The position numbers and the translations under genes are program-made. From Legionellales bacterium (GTDB lineage: Bacteria; Pseudomonadota; Gammaproteobacteria; JAHCLG01): a stretch of 48,446 nucleotides of DNA. The number at the start of each line of letters is the position of its first letter. Position 1 is the first letter of the stretch. The notes beneath the pieces were generated by a model. That model had not been told where the DNA came from. It saw only the letters and a list, made by a program, of their open reading frames with translations, and searched no databases. Shown here piece by piece: positions 1 to 8,706 of this stretch. The DNA is taken from the NCBI GenBank assembly GCA_026125385.1, contig JAHCLG010000017.1, positions 1 through 48,446 of the forward strand, written 5' to 3'.

Positions 1-108
1 CGCAGCGGAGATCCAGGATCAGAATATTAAAAAAACCTCGATCCTGGATCTCCGCTGCGCTGCGTTCCAGGCTACAGCTGCGCTTCGTTCCAGGCTACGC
101 CAGGCTAC
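1..108. repeat. Palindromic repeat cluster
   Basis: Bases 1-20 and 40-59 are perfect reverse complements (20-bp arms, 19-bp AT-rich spacer). They are followed by two near-identical direct copies of a 22-bp unit (54-75 and 77-98, one mismatch) ending in TTCCAGGCTAC, and then by a partial third copy (99-108). This resembles the extragenic palindromic repeats dispersed in many gammaproteobacterial genomes. The left arm begins at the window edge, so the repeat may extend further. No coding potential is seen. Confidence 0.7.
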
Positions 109-129
109 AAAAAAAATATTGAAAATAGG

Positions 130-321
130 GTGCTTTTTGGGAAGAGTTTGGATATAATCGCGGCCATCAAAAGTGAGCCAATTCGGGATGCCTTCCGAAT
201 GAAGAAAATTGATTATAATTCTTTCTTAAGCATTTTTTGCCGTGACTCTGTGATGCAGCGATATCTCGTCTTAAACATGCTGATTGGCTTGCTAGTCCTC
301 CTATACCGCGTGCAATCATGA
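130..321 (+). CDS. Possible small membrane protein (doubtful)
   Basis: A 63-codon frame opens with GTG and overlaps the next gene by ATGA (318-321), the arrangement of translationally coupled genes. Its C-terminal part is a hydrophobic stretch of about 17 residues that could span a membrane. Against it are the lack of a convincing ribosome binding site and a TATAAT box at 153-158 inside the frame, which could instead be the promoter of the downstream gene with a leader of about 150 nt. A shorter version could start at the ATG at 199. No family is recognised. Confidence 0.25.
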   Translation: MLFGKSLDIIAAIKSEPIRDAFRMKKIDYNSFLSIFCRDSVMQRYLVLNMLIGLLVLLYRVQS

Positions 322-3300
322 TCCTCTCTTATATTTCACGGAATGGCTTTGCCGCTGGTAACGATCAAGAGCGTCAACGTGATATTGACCGATTTTTACT
401 CGGCAATCGTATTTATCGCACAGCCTGTTTTTCGGTGGCTACGGTGTTAAGCATCACCAAAATACTGAACAGTATCTCAGGTTCTCATTTTAAAAGTGGC
501 GATATTCATAGCACTGTTAGTTTACCGTTGCAACTTTTTACTCAGCCGATAATTCAATATTCCAAACCCATCTCCATGATTTTTTTGGGAGTTAAAGATA
601 CGATTAAAGATTTGGGGGGGATTGATATTTATGAGCGCGATCATTTGCGTTATTGCAACTTTTTTGAGCTTGTCAATTTTTCCAAGGAAAATGTAAAAGC
701 CCTCCAGCAGCTTTTTAGTGTCTCCTCACTGCTAGACGATCCTGAGTTAATTCAACTCAATCAAAGAATTCAACAGATTGACTTGGAGCAGGAAGGTTGG
801 AAAAGTATTTCATTTACCTATCAAGAGGCGCATAAACTTAAAGAATTTATTTTATCTCATGGTGAAAATAGCCAAAAAAACCTTAAGAAAAAATTGTTAC
901 ATGCGCAAGACTATTTAATTCAATCGGTTTTACATTGGGAATATTTAGCATTATTATGCGATATTTCTGAGGCTGAAAATCTACGTTTGTCTGGCGAGGC
1001 TTTGATTTATTTTGTGCTTTATCGTGCAAAGCTTCGTGAACAGCTATTTGAGCAATTTAAAAATAAAAATGATATTAATGATGATTACTTTAAAAATTCA
1101 TCGTCTGGAGATCTCAGCAAATACCGTCAGGACATTCTCTACTTAAGAGAGCAGTTACTAAAACCAAAAATTAAAAATACAGATCAGTTAAGTTATGAAG
1201 GGCATGCTAAAATATTTAATGAAAATTTAAACGATAATATTTTAGTGGATGGGGGAAATCTGGAGTTTGCAAGAAATCGCTTTTATACAATTGATGCCAA
1301 TAATTTTCGTTATCAACAACTACTCCACCAATCCTTTTATTATTTATTGCTATTAATAAATAAAAAAATCGCGCGTGGTGTTAAGCTTGACGATATTAAG
1401 GAAATGATTAATGAGCTTGAAGATTTAAACTCGCAATCCTCGTCGCCCCGCTCATGCTCGAATAAAGAGCGCCTGAAACATTCCTTGCAAATTGAAATTA
1501 CCAGAGCCAGAGAAAAACTACCCGGACTTGATGAGGCGCAATTTAAAAAAGACTTAATTAATGCATTAAAAAAGGAAATTGACTATCAAAAATACGATGA
1601 GCAAGTTGCACGCTATTTTAAACAGCAAACTGAAAATAACCAGGAAATAAATCGCTATATCCACGCCCGACGTCAACAACGCTTGATGATTGCAGCAAAA
1701 TTTGGACGGCAAAAATGGGAAAAACGCTTTAGAACAGGAGCTGCCATCGGTGGTGTAATTTCTGCGTTATCATTTTCAGCCGAGGCGTATTTTTTTGGCC
1801 AACACAGTTTACACTGGATTTTAAGCACTATTTTTCGTCTGAGTGTCGTTCCGCATCCGCTGATCATTGGCTTATTAATTCTTTGCGCATTAGCAGCGTT
1901 TGTGACCAATCTTTATTTTTCTGTTCCGAAAGTCATGGATCAGGCGGGTAATTGTGGGCGGCATTTGGATCAGGGTTTTGATTATTTTCGCAATTCCAAT
2001 GTCGAAAATAAAAAAAAGAATTTACTGATTATTGCATTACTGGCGCTTTGCGTGGTGATTGGCAATATGTCACTCATCAAATTATCTTTAAGCGCTGCAC
2101 CGATGCCGGTAATGATTTTCTTATTAATTATTTCGACTCTTGGTTCATTATTATTGATGAGCGACTCAATTCAACGCAAATTAAATTATAAAGCCTCAGA
2201 GCAAAATGCCGAGGATAAAGATAATGCGCAAAGCGATTATACTTGGAAAACGTTGCTTGCAAGCGCTATTGGATTTTTTGGTCTGTGCTATCGACAATAC
2301 CCCGATACCTTTTTAATTCATCAAATTGCGCATGGTCTTACGCATGTTACCCATCTCACTCATATGGCAGGATGGATTGTGCCGGTTGCCGGGATCGTTT
2401 TCAGTCTAGGTTCGTTAGTTTGGCGTTATTGGCAGCATTGCAAAAATCCAAAGAGTAAAAAAACATCCTTTGTGCTTTCCTATGGCGATGTTTTTTCACT
2501 GAGTTTGAATTTAGTAGTATTATCGATGTTTTATGCCAGTTCGCCGGTTGGTTGGGCAGCATTGGGAATAACGTTTTTAATCGCTATGTATTGTTTTTAT
2601 CAATCGCTCGATAAAAAATATTCGGTAGGCCAAAAAATTGGGGCTTTTTTGGGATTAGTCATTGCAGTGGGTTCTTCTGCATTAGAAGCCTTTGGTACTT
2701 TCAAGGGTATTATTCAAAGTGGCTTTGAGTCGGCGTTTAAGCGCATTGGTAATATTGTGATATCTGCTTTAACTTTTATTGGGATGATTTTCTTTTATAT
2801 GCGGGGTGCGCGAGAAGAGATCCCTAAAGCGATAGGAAATTTAAATCATCAACCTACGAATGAAGCTTTTGAATTTAATCATGAATCTTATAAAGGATTT
2901 GTTAAGCAACGTGCTGAACAACAAACAAGTATTGCAGAAAATAATGAAGTGCAAGGAGTAACGCCTCAAAATTTATCTAAAGCGCAGCAACAACAGCAAG
3001 AACAGCAAGAATGTTTCACCAAAAGATTGGCTGAAAATCAACAAGTTCAAGAAGCTCAATCAACAGCATCCGATAGTTCAAGTCAAAATCTGCATGCTGC
3101 AAAAAACCCTTTGCAACACTCATCACTCACCACCAACGCATCTACTTCTTTAACGCCTGTACCAGCAGAAGCAGATAATTTATCCATCACTAAAAATTTT
3201 TCATCATCTGAAAACGAAAAAGCAAGTTCTGTAAACCGCTATTCATTTTTTATCAAAAATCAACAAAATGCGAATTCCCAAGATTCACCTAAAAATATAA

Positions 3301-3455
3301 CATCACGCGCTTGGTCGCCAAGAGCCGCAGAAAGTTTATTTCAACCTAGTGGGAAATTACCGAATAATTGTTATTTTACAGGAAATTCAATTTCAATGGG
3401 TGATGAAGATCGAAATTCATTGATTTGCAATTCGCTTGCTGCTGTCGCTGCTTAA
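318..3455 (+). CDS. Large multi-spanning membrane protein, unknown function
   Basis: This is a 1045-residue protein that I do not recognise. The first ~470 residues are mostly charged and helical with several probable coiled-coil stretches. Residues ~470-830 hold about nine hydrophobic segments (near 475, 520, 575, 605, 650, 690, 735-760, 780 and 820). The last ~215 residues are soluble and rich in Gln, Ser and Asn, with a glutamine run near 895-905. Soluble N-part, membrane core and low-complexity tail is an architecture often seen in secreted effectors of intracellular gammaproteobacteria, but that role is only inferred. No SD is visible before the ATG; the ATGA overlap with the preceding small frame could allow coupling. 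It is convergent with recR. Confidence 0.75.
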   Translation: MILSYISRNGFAAGNDQERQRDIDRFLLGNRIYRTACFSVATVLSITKILNSISGSHFKSGDIHSTVSLPLQLFTQPIIQYSKPISMIFLGVKDTIKDLGGIDIYERDHLRYCNFFELVNFSKENVKALQQLFSVSSLLDDPELIQLNQRIQQIDLEQEGWKSISFTYQEAHKLKEFILSHGENSQKNLKKKLLHAQDYLIQSVLHWEYLALLCDISEAENLRLSGEALIYFVLYRAKLREQLFEQFKNKNDINDDYFKNSSSGDLSKYRQDILYLREQLLKPKIKNTDQLSYEGHAKIFNENLNDNILVDGGNLEFARNRFYTIDANNFRYQQLLHQSFYYLLLLINKKIARGVKLDDIKEMINELEDLNSQSSSPRSCSNKERLKHSLQIEITRAREKLPGLDEAQFKKDLINALKKEIDYQKYDEQVARYFKQQTENNQEINRYIHARRQQRLMIAAKFGRQKWEKRFRTGAAIGGVISALSFSAEAYFFGQHSLHWILSTIFRLSVVPHPLIIGLLILCALAAFVTNLYFSVPKVMDQAGNCGRHLDQGFDYFRNSNVENKKKNLLIIALLALCVVIGNMSLIKLSLSAAPMPVMIFLLIISTLGSLLLMSDSIQRKLNYKASEQNAEDKDNAQSDYTWKTLLASAIGFFGLCYRQYPDTFLIHQIAHGLTHVTHLTHMAGWIVPVAGIVFSLGSLVWRYWQHCKNPKSKKTSFVLSYGDVFSLSLNLVVLSMFYASSPVGWAALGITFLIAMYCFYQSLDKKYSVGQKIGAFLGLVIAVGSSALEAFGTFKGIIQSGFESAFKRIGNIVISALTFIGMIFFYMRGAREEIPKAIGNLNHQPTNEAFEFNHESYKGFVKQRAEQQTSIAENNEVQGVTPQNLSKAQQQQQEQQECFTKRLAENQQVQEAQSTASDSSSQNLHAAKNPLQHSSLTTNASTSLTPVPAEADNLSITKNFSSSENEKASSVNRYSFFIKNQQNANSQDSPKNITSRAWSPRAAESLFQPSGKLPNNCYFTGNSISMGDEDRNSLICNSLAAVAA

Positions 3456-3522
3456 TACCGATTGATCCACGATAATTTTTGACACACATTCCACCTCTTT
3501 AACATAACGTTTAGAATCGCGC

Positions 3523-4122
3523 TTAAACCATTTCTTTGCGCGCCAGCAAGGCGTGGGTTAAGGTGTAGTTATCGATATATTCTAATTCTCCCCCCATTGG
3601 CACACCGTGAGCCAGGCGAGAAGTTTTAATGTGAAACGGGCGTATTACTTGCAAAAGATAATGCGCAGTGGCTTCGCCTTCCACGGTGGGATTGGTGGCA
3701 ATAATAATTTCGCTTAACGTGTTGGATTGCAAGCGTGGTAATAATACGTCGATGCCTAAATCGGCAGGACCAATACCATCGAGAGGGGATAAATGACCTA
3801 ACAAGACAAAATAGTGTCCGTGAAATTGCGAGGTTTGCTCAAACATCAGAATATCGATAGGTGACTCGACAATACATAAAATATCGGCTTGACGTTTGGG
3901 GTTAGTGCATAAATCGCAGAGCGGTTTTTCTGAAAAAGTGCGGCATTGTTGACAATGTTGAATGGTGTTTAAGGCGCGTTGCATGATGTGGGCGAGTTGC
4001 AACCCTTGTTCTTTATGCTGTTGCAATAACGAAAACGCGATGCGTTGCGCTGATTTTGGGCCAACCCCAGGTAAGCAGCGCAACGCAGTAATGAATTCGT
4101 CGAGTAAGGGACTGAAATTCAC
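3523..4122 (-). CDS. recR: Recombination mediator RecR
   Basis: RecR works with RecF and RecO to load RecA onto SSB-coated gapped DNA. The 199-residue length is normal for the family. An N-terminal helix-hairpin-helix (about 10-30, LPGVGPKSAQR) is followed by a four-cysteine zinc finger (C57, C60, C69, C72), a Toprim domain (about 79-175) and the C-terminal GVPMGGELEY signature (173-182). Translation starts on GTG two bases after the ybaB stop codon, so it is probably coupled to ybaB. It is the last gene of the ffs-dnaX-ybaB-recR block, an order conserved in gammaproteobacteria. Confidence 0.97.
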   Translation of the reverse strand: MNFSPLLDEFITALRCLPGVGPKSAQRIAFSLLQQHKEQGLQLAHIMQRALNTIQHCQQCRTFSEKPLCDLCTNPKRQADILCIVESPIDILMFEQTSQFHGHYFVLLGHLSPLDGIGPADLGIDVLLPRLQSNTLSEIIIATNPTVEGEATAHYLLQVIRPFHIKTSRLAHGVPMGGELEYIDNYTLTHALLARKEMV

Positions 4123-4124
4123 GC

Positions 4125-4472
4125 TTAATTATCGCGACCAGAATCATCCGCCCCAGGGATTTTGAATTCCGCGGGTAATTCTAATCCAGAAGTCAGATCG
4201 ACAATTTTTTCTTGTGAACGTTTTTCGATTTGATTGACGGCATCGTTGATGGCGGCAACAATTAAATCTTCTAATACGTCTTTATCATCATCCATTAAAC
4301 TATAATCAATGTGACACGATTTGGCTTCGTGACGACCATTCATCACCACTTTCACTAAACCACCGCCCGCTTGACCGGTGATGAGCATAGCCGCTAATTC
4401 TTGTTGCGCTTTTTGCATGTTCTGCTGCATTTTCTGCGCTTGTTCCATGAGTTGTTTGATATCAGGTTTCAT
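4125..4472 (-). CDS. ybaB: Nucleoid-associated protein YbaB/EbfC
   Basis: A 115-residue member of the YbaB/EbfC family of small dimeric DNA-binding proteins. The Gln/Met-rich N-terminal helix (KQLMEQAQKMQQNMQKAQ), the GGGLVKVVMNG core and the acidic DDKDVLEDLIVAAINDA helix are the family pattern. It lies between dnaX (39 bp upstream) and recR (2 bp downstream), the usual location, and is probably cotranscribed with both. An AGAGG-like ribosome binding site precedes the ATG. The DNA-binding role is family knowledge; the sequence does not show a specific target. Confidence 0.96.
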   Translation of the reverse strand: MKPDIKQLMEQAQKMQQNMQKAQQELAAMLITGQAGGGLVKVVMNGRHEAKSCHIDYSLMDDDKDVLEDLIVAAINDAVNQIEKRSQEKIVDLTSGLELPAEFKIPGADDSGRDN

Positions 4473-4511
4473 TATAAGGTTGACCTCTTGACTGTTTTAA
4501 GAATAAAAAAA

Positions 4512-6089
4512 TTATTGTAGCGTTTCTTCAGCAATTTTTATAGAGTCTGGCAGTATTTTTGCATCGAATTCTTGGATAAAATGTTGCAAGTTAGGATTGT
4601 TTTGTAAAGATTCAGTCGCGCTTTTCAGATGCTGATGACGTTCTTGCTGTTGTTGATTCGCCGGAGATTTCGGCGCTGCTTGCTCACAGGTAATTGAAAT
4701 GCTAATTTTTTGTTGCAAATGCTCTGTTAATATTTCTTGCAAGCGTTGTTGTTGCTTACTGGTTAATAAAATTTTTTGAGTCTTATCCAAATGAAATTTC
4801 CAATGATGATTATCTTGCTGAACAAATTCGCAATGCTGGGCTAATGCTAATAATGGGCCACGTAGGTTAAGTTGAGGAATAAGCGCGCGCCAATGATCCG
4901 CTAAATTCGTAGCCACGGAGGAGGGCAGGGAATTTTTTATTGTTGCTGTGGATGAGATATGGGGTTCAGTGACAGCAGTTTCTGGTGTAGGACGATGAGT
5001 AATTTGTGGGGCGGGGCGAAATTGCAATAAACGTAATAATGCCATTTCAAACGCAATTTTAGGGGTGGGTGCCAAACTAAAATGTTGTTGGCAAAGCGTT
5101 AGGATTTCATAATAAAGTTGAAGATCGGATGGTGAAATGGTTGCAGCAAATGCTGCGAGCTTGGTGGATAAAACATTAATGGGTTGATAATTTTTCACAG
5201 CTTGTTTAAGCGCGATTTGATGCAACAATTCAAGCAGTTGCGTGAGTGCCGTTTTATAATTACCATTGAGTTGATAAATTGCATCGCTAAGTGCCATTAA
5301 TTCAGCCGGTTGATTGTCGATAATCGCTTGCAGGATGGCATCGACATTTTCCCGTACTAACATACCCAGCATATCGGTAACTAACGGTGTGGTGAGTTGG
5401 CCATTGCCGTAGGCGATAGCTTGATCTAACAGGCTCAAAGCATCGCGTAAACTGCCTTCTGCGCGCTGGCTTAAATAGGTTAAGGCTTCTGCTTCATAGG
5501 CAATGTGTTCGGCGTGTAAAATAAATTCTAATTGTTGGCTAATTTCTGCTGGAGTCAGCGGTTTTAAATTAAATTGCAAACAACGTGATAATACGGTGAT
5601 AGGAATTTTTTCGGGATCGGTGGTGGCTAATAAAAATTTAACGTGTTCTGGAGGTTCTTCTAGGGTTTTTAATAAAGCATTAAAGCTGTGTTGTGAGAGC
5701 ATGTGGACTTCATCGATTAAATAAATTTTGAAGCGGCCACGGCTTGGTAAATATTGGACATTTTCTAATAATTCGCGGGTATCTTCAACTTTGGTGCGTG
5801 ATGCCGCATCGACTTCGATTAAATCGATATATCGACCTTCATTAATTTCTAGACACGTTTTACACTCATTGCAGGGGGTAGCGGTGATGCCGGTTTCACA
5901 ATTCAAACATTTAGCAAGAATGCGTGCGAGAGTCGTTTTACCCACGCCACGTGTACCTGAAAATAAATAAGCGTGATGCAATTGTTGGGTGGTAAGCGCA
6001 TTGATTAAGGCCTGGGTGACATGGTGTTGCCCAACTAAGCTAGTAAAATCGTGGGGTCGCCATTTGCGCGCTAAAACTCGGTAACTCAT
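4512..6089 (-). CDS. dnaX: DNA polymerase III subunit tau/gamma
   Basis: This is the clamp-loader ATPase of the replicative polymerase, 525 residues from the chosen start. The ATG at 6089 gives MSYRVLARKWRP, the family N-terminus; an upstream in-frame ATG would add 17 unrelated residues. Walker A is GTRGVGKT (45-52), the zinc-binding cysteines are C64, C73, C76 and C79, Walker B/DEVH is around 123-130, and the SRC arginine-finger motif is at 168-170. The C-terminal tau region (about 390-525) is Gln-rich and diverged. Codons 384-386 read ATA AAA AAT, an A-rich heptamer in the zero frame; a -1 slip there would end at a stop after about 407 residues, giving a gamma-like short form. The SRP RNA gene lies directly upstream on the same strand. 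Confidence 0.96.
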   Translation of the reverse strand: MSYRVLARKWRPHDFTSLVGQHHVTQALINALTTQQLHHAYLFSGTRGVGKTTLARILAKCLNCETGITATPCNECKTCLEINEGRYIDLIEVDAASRTKVEDTRELLENVQYLPSRGRFKIYLIDEVHMLSQHSFNALLKTLEEPPEHVKFLLATTDPEKIPITVLSRCLQFNLKPLTPAEISQQLEFILHAEHIAYEAEALTYLSQRAEGSLRDALSLLDQAIAYGNGQLTTPLVTDMLGMLVRENVDAILQAIIDNQPAELMALSDAIYQLNGNYKTALTQLLELLHQIALKQAVKNYQPINVLSTKLAAFAATISPSDLQLYYEILTLCQQHFSLAPTPKIAFEMALLRLLQFRPAPQITHRPTPETAVTEPHISSTATIKNSLPSSVATNLADHWRALIPQLNLRGPLLALAQHCEFVQQDNHHWKFHLDKTQKILLTSKQQQRLQEILTEHLQQKISISITCEQAAPKSPANQQQQERHQHLKSATESLQNNPNLQHFIQEFDAKILPDSIKIAEETLQ

Positions 6090-6114
6090 GAAAACGTTCC
6101 GCTTGAAAATAAAA

Positions 6115-6220
6115 AGTAACGAGTAGCCACACCATTGCACAGGTTAAGCTCACTACCGTTGCTCCCTTCCGGGCCTGGCGGGGTTTGCAAGTTAACATTG
6201 CACGGGGACCACTCGCCACC
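6115..6220 (-). ncRNA. ffs: Signal recognition particle RNA, small bacterial type (4.5S)
   Basis: On the minus strand the conserved apical hairpin with CCAGGCCCGGAAGGGAGCAA (about 6159-6178) is unmistakable; it holds the GGAA tetraloop and the asymmetric internal loop bound by Ffh. The terminal stem is formed by CGAGTGG near the 5' end and CTACTCG near the 3' end, giving a hairpin of about 100 nt without an Alu domain. A U-rich stretch follows the 3' end. Ends are estimated from the terminal pairing and may be off by several bases. The RNA lies about 25-30 nt before dnaX, a frequent gammaproteobacterial arrangement. Confidence 0.95.
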
Positions 6221-6484
6221 AAGGATGACACTCGAAAATAAAGAATGTCATCATTCGCTGGCGAGAGGGATGAGAATGTAGCGGTTTTTACGTCATTTTG
6301 CAAACTTTTTGTGGTGTTTTGTCAAAGCAAAATGAAAATGTTCGCCTCTTCGTGGCGTTGTAATCATTTCGTTACAGTGTTTCACAAATACGCACCAAAC
6401 TTTTACAAAAAAGTACTAACAGGTTAATCTCGCACTTCAGTATGATACGTCTGAATATACTCAACTCATTAACGAGGAAAAACC

Positions 6485-6931
6485 ATGAAAAAATTGATAT
6501 TAAAATTAGGTGTCGTGTGCAGTGTGTTAATTTCTGCAAGTAGTTTTGCGGCGACGAATAATATTGGCCCGTTGAAGATTGTTAATAACACGCCCTATGA
6601 CGATATTAGTGCAAATGTTACGGGATTTTCTCCTGTTAAGCTTCCTGCAGATCCGGCGTATCCAAATCAGTCGCCTTATTCTACCGATCTCAACACACAA
6701 TTAGACAGTCTTCGTGTTGTTTTATGTGATAATTCTTATCAACCTAATGCTTATTGCTTTTTTGATCATGATATTTGTACTCAAGGCGGGATAGCTTTTG
6801 CGACAGTTAACATCTTAATTGATAACAATCAATATGTCACAAACGTCACTTGCAATGCGGCCAATGGTGCTATGGTTGGTGTGACGCAACATTATGTTAG
6901 CGCATTACCTCCACACTTGAAAAAACAATAA
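6485..6931 (+). CDS. Small secreted protein, unknown function
   Basis: A 148-residue protein with a clear Sec signal peptide: MKK, a hydrophobic core and SFA-A cleavage after residue 22 or 23. The predicted mature protein is about 125 residues with several cysteines (DNSYQPNAYCFFDHDICTQG region and a later VTCN) that could form disulfides in the periplasm or outside the cell. A strong ribosome binding site (GAGGAA) sits 7-8 nt before the ATG. The lipoprotein gene starts 18 bp downstream with its own AAGGA site, so the two are probably cotranscribed. TATGAT at 6441-6446 and TATACT at 6456-6461 are possible -10 boxes, but neither has a good -35. No family is recognised. Confidence 0.8.
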   Translation: MKKLILKLGVVCSVLISASSFAATNNIGPLKIVNNTPYDDISANVTGFSPVKLPADPAYPNQSPYSTDLNTQLDSLRVVLCDNSYQPNAYCFFDHDICTQGGIAFATVNILIDNNQYVTNVTCNAANGAMVGVTQHYVSALPPHLKKQ

Positions 6932-6949
6932 CCTAAGGAAAAACTAATT

Positions 6950-7408
6950 ATGAAAATTGGGTTAGCTTTATTAGTGACTTTGGGCACTTTATTACTAGCA
7001 GGATGTGATCTCGATAGCTATGATTTTCCCGATAGCTACAGTACTACCACCACGTATATCAGCCCGCCGCCGCCCTATTATTCTTCATCGGTGACTTATG
7101 TTATCCCTCGACATTGGCACCGGCATCGTGAATATTCAAGCTCGACGGTTTACGTCAGTCCTCCACCACCTCGGTCGTATTCGAGTTCGACGACTTATGT
7201 GAGTCCGCCGCCACCGCCTCGGTCATATTCGAGTTCAACGACGTATGTGAGTCCGCCACCGCCGTCTCGCTCAAGTTCTACTACTTACGTAAGCCCACCG
7301 CCACCGTCGCGTTCAAGTTCTACCACTTACGTCAGTCCACCGCCACCCCCGCGTTCAGGATCGAGCTCAACTACCTACGTGAGTCCGCCACCTCCACCAC
7401 ACCGATAA
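6950..7408 (+). CDS. Repeat-rich lipoprotein (Tyr/Ser/Pro tandem repeats)
   Basis: A 152-residue protein with a lipoprotein signal peptide: the lipobox LLAGC places the lipidated cysteine at position 19. Residue 20 is Asp, which in E. coli-like systems favours retention in the inner membrane. The rest is low complexity: at least six copies of a 13-16 residue unit SSSTTYVSPPPP, usually followed by R-S-Y or R-S, with one His/Arg-rich interruption (RHWHRHRE). Proline-rich extended repeats of this kind suggest a cell-envelope spacer or adhesive surface protein, but no function is assigned. The DNA-level repetition makes copy-number variation between strains likely. It follows the secreted protein at 6485 in an apparent operon. 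Confidence 0.8.
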   Translation: MKIGLALLVTLGTLLLAGCDLDSYDFPDSYSTTTTYISPPPPYYSSSVTYVIPRHWHRHREYSSSTVYVSPPPPRSYSSSTTYVSPPPPPRSYSSSTTYVSPPPPSRSSSTTYVSPPPPSRSSSTTYVSPPPPPRSGSSSTTYVSPPPPPHR

Positions 7409-7433
7409 GACAGATACGTTCAGCAGTTATTAA

Positions 7434-7465
7434 ACGGTCATCCCCTGAATTCCAGGGATGACCGT
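7434..7465. terminator. Hairpin between convergent genes, likely bidirectional terminator
   Basis: ACGGTCATCCC at 7434-7444 pairs perfectly with GGGATGACCGT at 7455-7465; the stem can be extended inward past a one-base bulge. It lies between the lipoprotein gene (+) and dapE (-), where a shared terminator is expected. There is no strong T-run on either side, so it could also be a small palindromic repeat. Confidence 0.5.
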
Positions 7466-7484
7466 AAAATAAGCTTGGGAAGGA

Positions 7485-8612
7485 TCACGAAAATAAACGT
7501 TGCAGAATAGTTTCATAGACCGTGCTTAAACGTTCTAGATCATCCACTTTCACATGCTCATCGATTTGATGAATACTGTGATTAATCGGGCCAAACTCAA
7601 TCACTTCCGCGCCCAGTGGCGCAATAAAACGCCCATCGGAGGTGCCGCCCGTAGTTGAAAGCGTAGGGGTGATGTTTAAGACAGACTGAATCGCCGTGGT
7701 TGCCTGCATGATCAAATTGCCCGCTTCCGTAAAATACGGCTCTCCTCCCAAATGCCATTCAATGTCATAATTTAATTGATGACGTTGTAACAGTGATTCG
7801 ACTATTTGCTGTAACTCTAAATGAGTAAAAGCCGGTGAAAAACGAAAATTAAACGTAATCATTAACTCTCCTGGGATAATATTATTCGCACCGGTACCCG
7901 CATGAATATTGGAGATTTGAAAACTGGTGGGGGGAAATGCTTTAAAGCCATCGTCCCATTTTTTTCCACATAATTCCGCAAGCCAGGAACTCGCTTGGTG
8001 AATGGGGTTGAGTGCGCGTGAAGGGTAGGCCACATGGCCTTGTTTGCCGTGAATGGTGAGGGTTGCCGATAACGTGCCACGTCGACCGATTTTAATGGTG
8101 TCGCCTAAGTAATCTTCGCAGGTGGCTTCGCCAACTAAACAATAGTCAATATGTATTTTACGTTGTGCTAAATAATGAGCGACACGCTTTACGCCATCGA
8201 TGCTGGGACCTTCTTCATCGCTCGTTATCAATACGCCAATGCGTCCGTGATGATGAGGATGTTGGCGCAGGTAGCGCTCGAGAGCAGTGATAAACGCCGC
8301 GATACCACTTTTCATATCGGCACTGCCTCTTCCATAAAGTTTGCCATCCGCGAGGGTTGGCGTAAAGGGTGGATAGGTCCACTTTTCAAGTGGTCCTGGG
8401 GGTACGACATCGGTGTGGCCAACAAATACCAACAAGCGACCATTCTCACCTTGAGTCGCCCATAAATTATCGACCTCATTAAATTTTAAAGATTCTACGG
8501 TGAAATTTAATTGACGTAAGCGTTCGGCTAAAATAAGTTGGCAGCCTTTATCGTGAGGGGTAATCGAATCGATGCGAATTAATTGTTGCAATAATTCCAG
8601 GGTCGCACTCAT
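7485..8612 (-). CDS. dapE: Succinyl-diaminopimelate desuccinylase
   Basis: DapE hydrolyses N-succinyl-LL-2,6-diaminopimelate to LL-diaminopimelate and succinate, a late step in making meso-DAP for peptidoglycan and lysine. The 375-residue length is normal. The M20 di-zinc peptidase motifs are visible: GHTDVVPPG (H66, D68), GRGSADMKSG (D99), SDEEGPS (E133/E134) and the C-terminal GGTSDGRFI. A good AGGAA site precedes the ATG. With dapD about 600 bp away on the same strand, the succinylase branch of the pathway is represented twice here, although yajQ separates the two on the opposite strand. Confidence 0.97.
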   Translation of the reverse strand: MSATLELLQQLIRIDSITPHDKGCQLILAERLRQLNFTVESLKFNEVDNLWATQGENGRLLVFVGHTDVVPPGPLEKWTYPPFTPTLADGKLYGRGSADMKSGIAAFITALERYLRQHPHHHGRIGVLITSDEEGPSIDGVKRVAHYLAQRKIHIDYCLVGEATCEDYLGDTIKIGRRGTLSATLTIHGKQGHVAYPSRALNPIHQASSWLAELCGKKWDDGFKAFPPTSFQISNIHAGTGANNIIPGELMITFNFRFSPAFTHLELQQIVESLLQRHQLNYDIEWHLGGEPYFTEAGNLIMQATTAIQSVLNITPTLSTTGGTSDGRFIAPLGAEVIEFGPINHSIHQIDEHVKVDDLERLSTVYETILQRLFS

Positions 8613-8706
8613 AATATTTCCTACTGGGTTGCGTGGTGAGGGCTTAGCTTACTCGACTTCGCATTAAAAGCACATCATAGATCAAAAACGTCATTTAGGA
8701 AAAGCT

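Noticed and set aside
6040-6303. Minus-strand 87-codon ORF over the SRP RNA
   Set aside because: It overlaps both the SRP RNA and the dnaX start in another frame; the conserved RNA accounts for the sequence.
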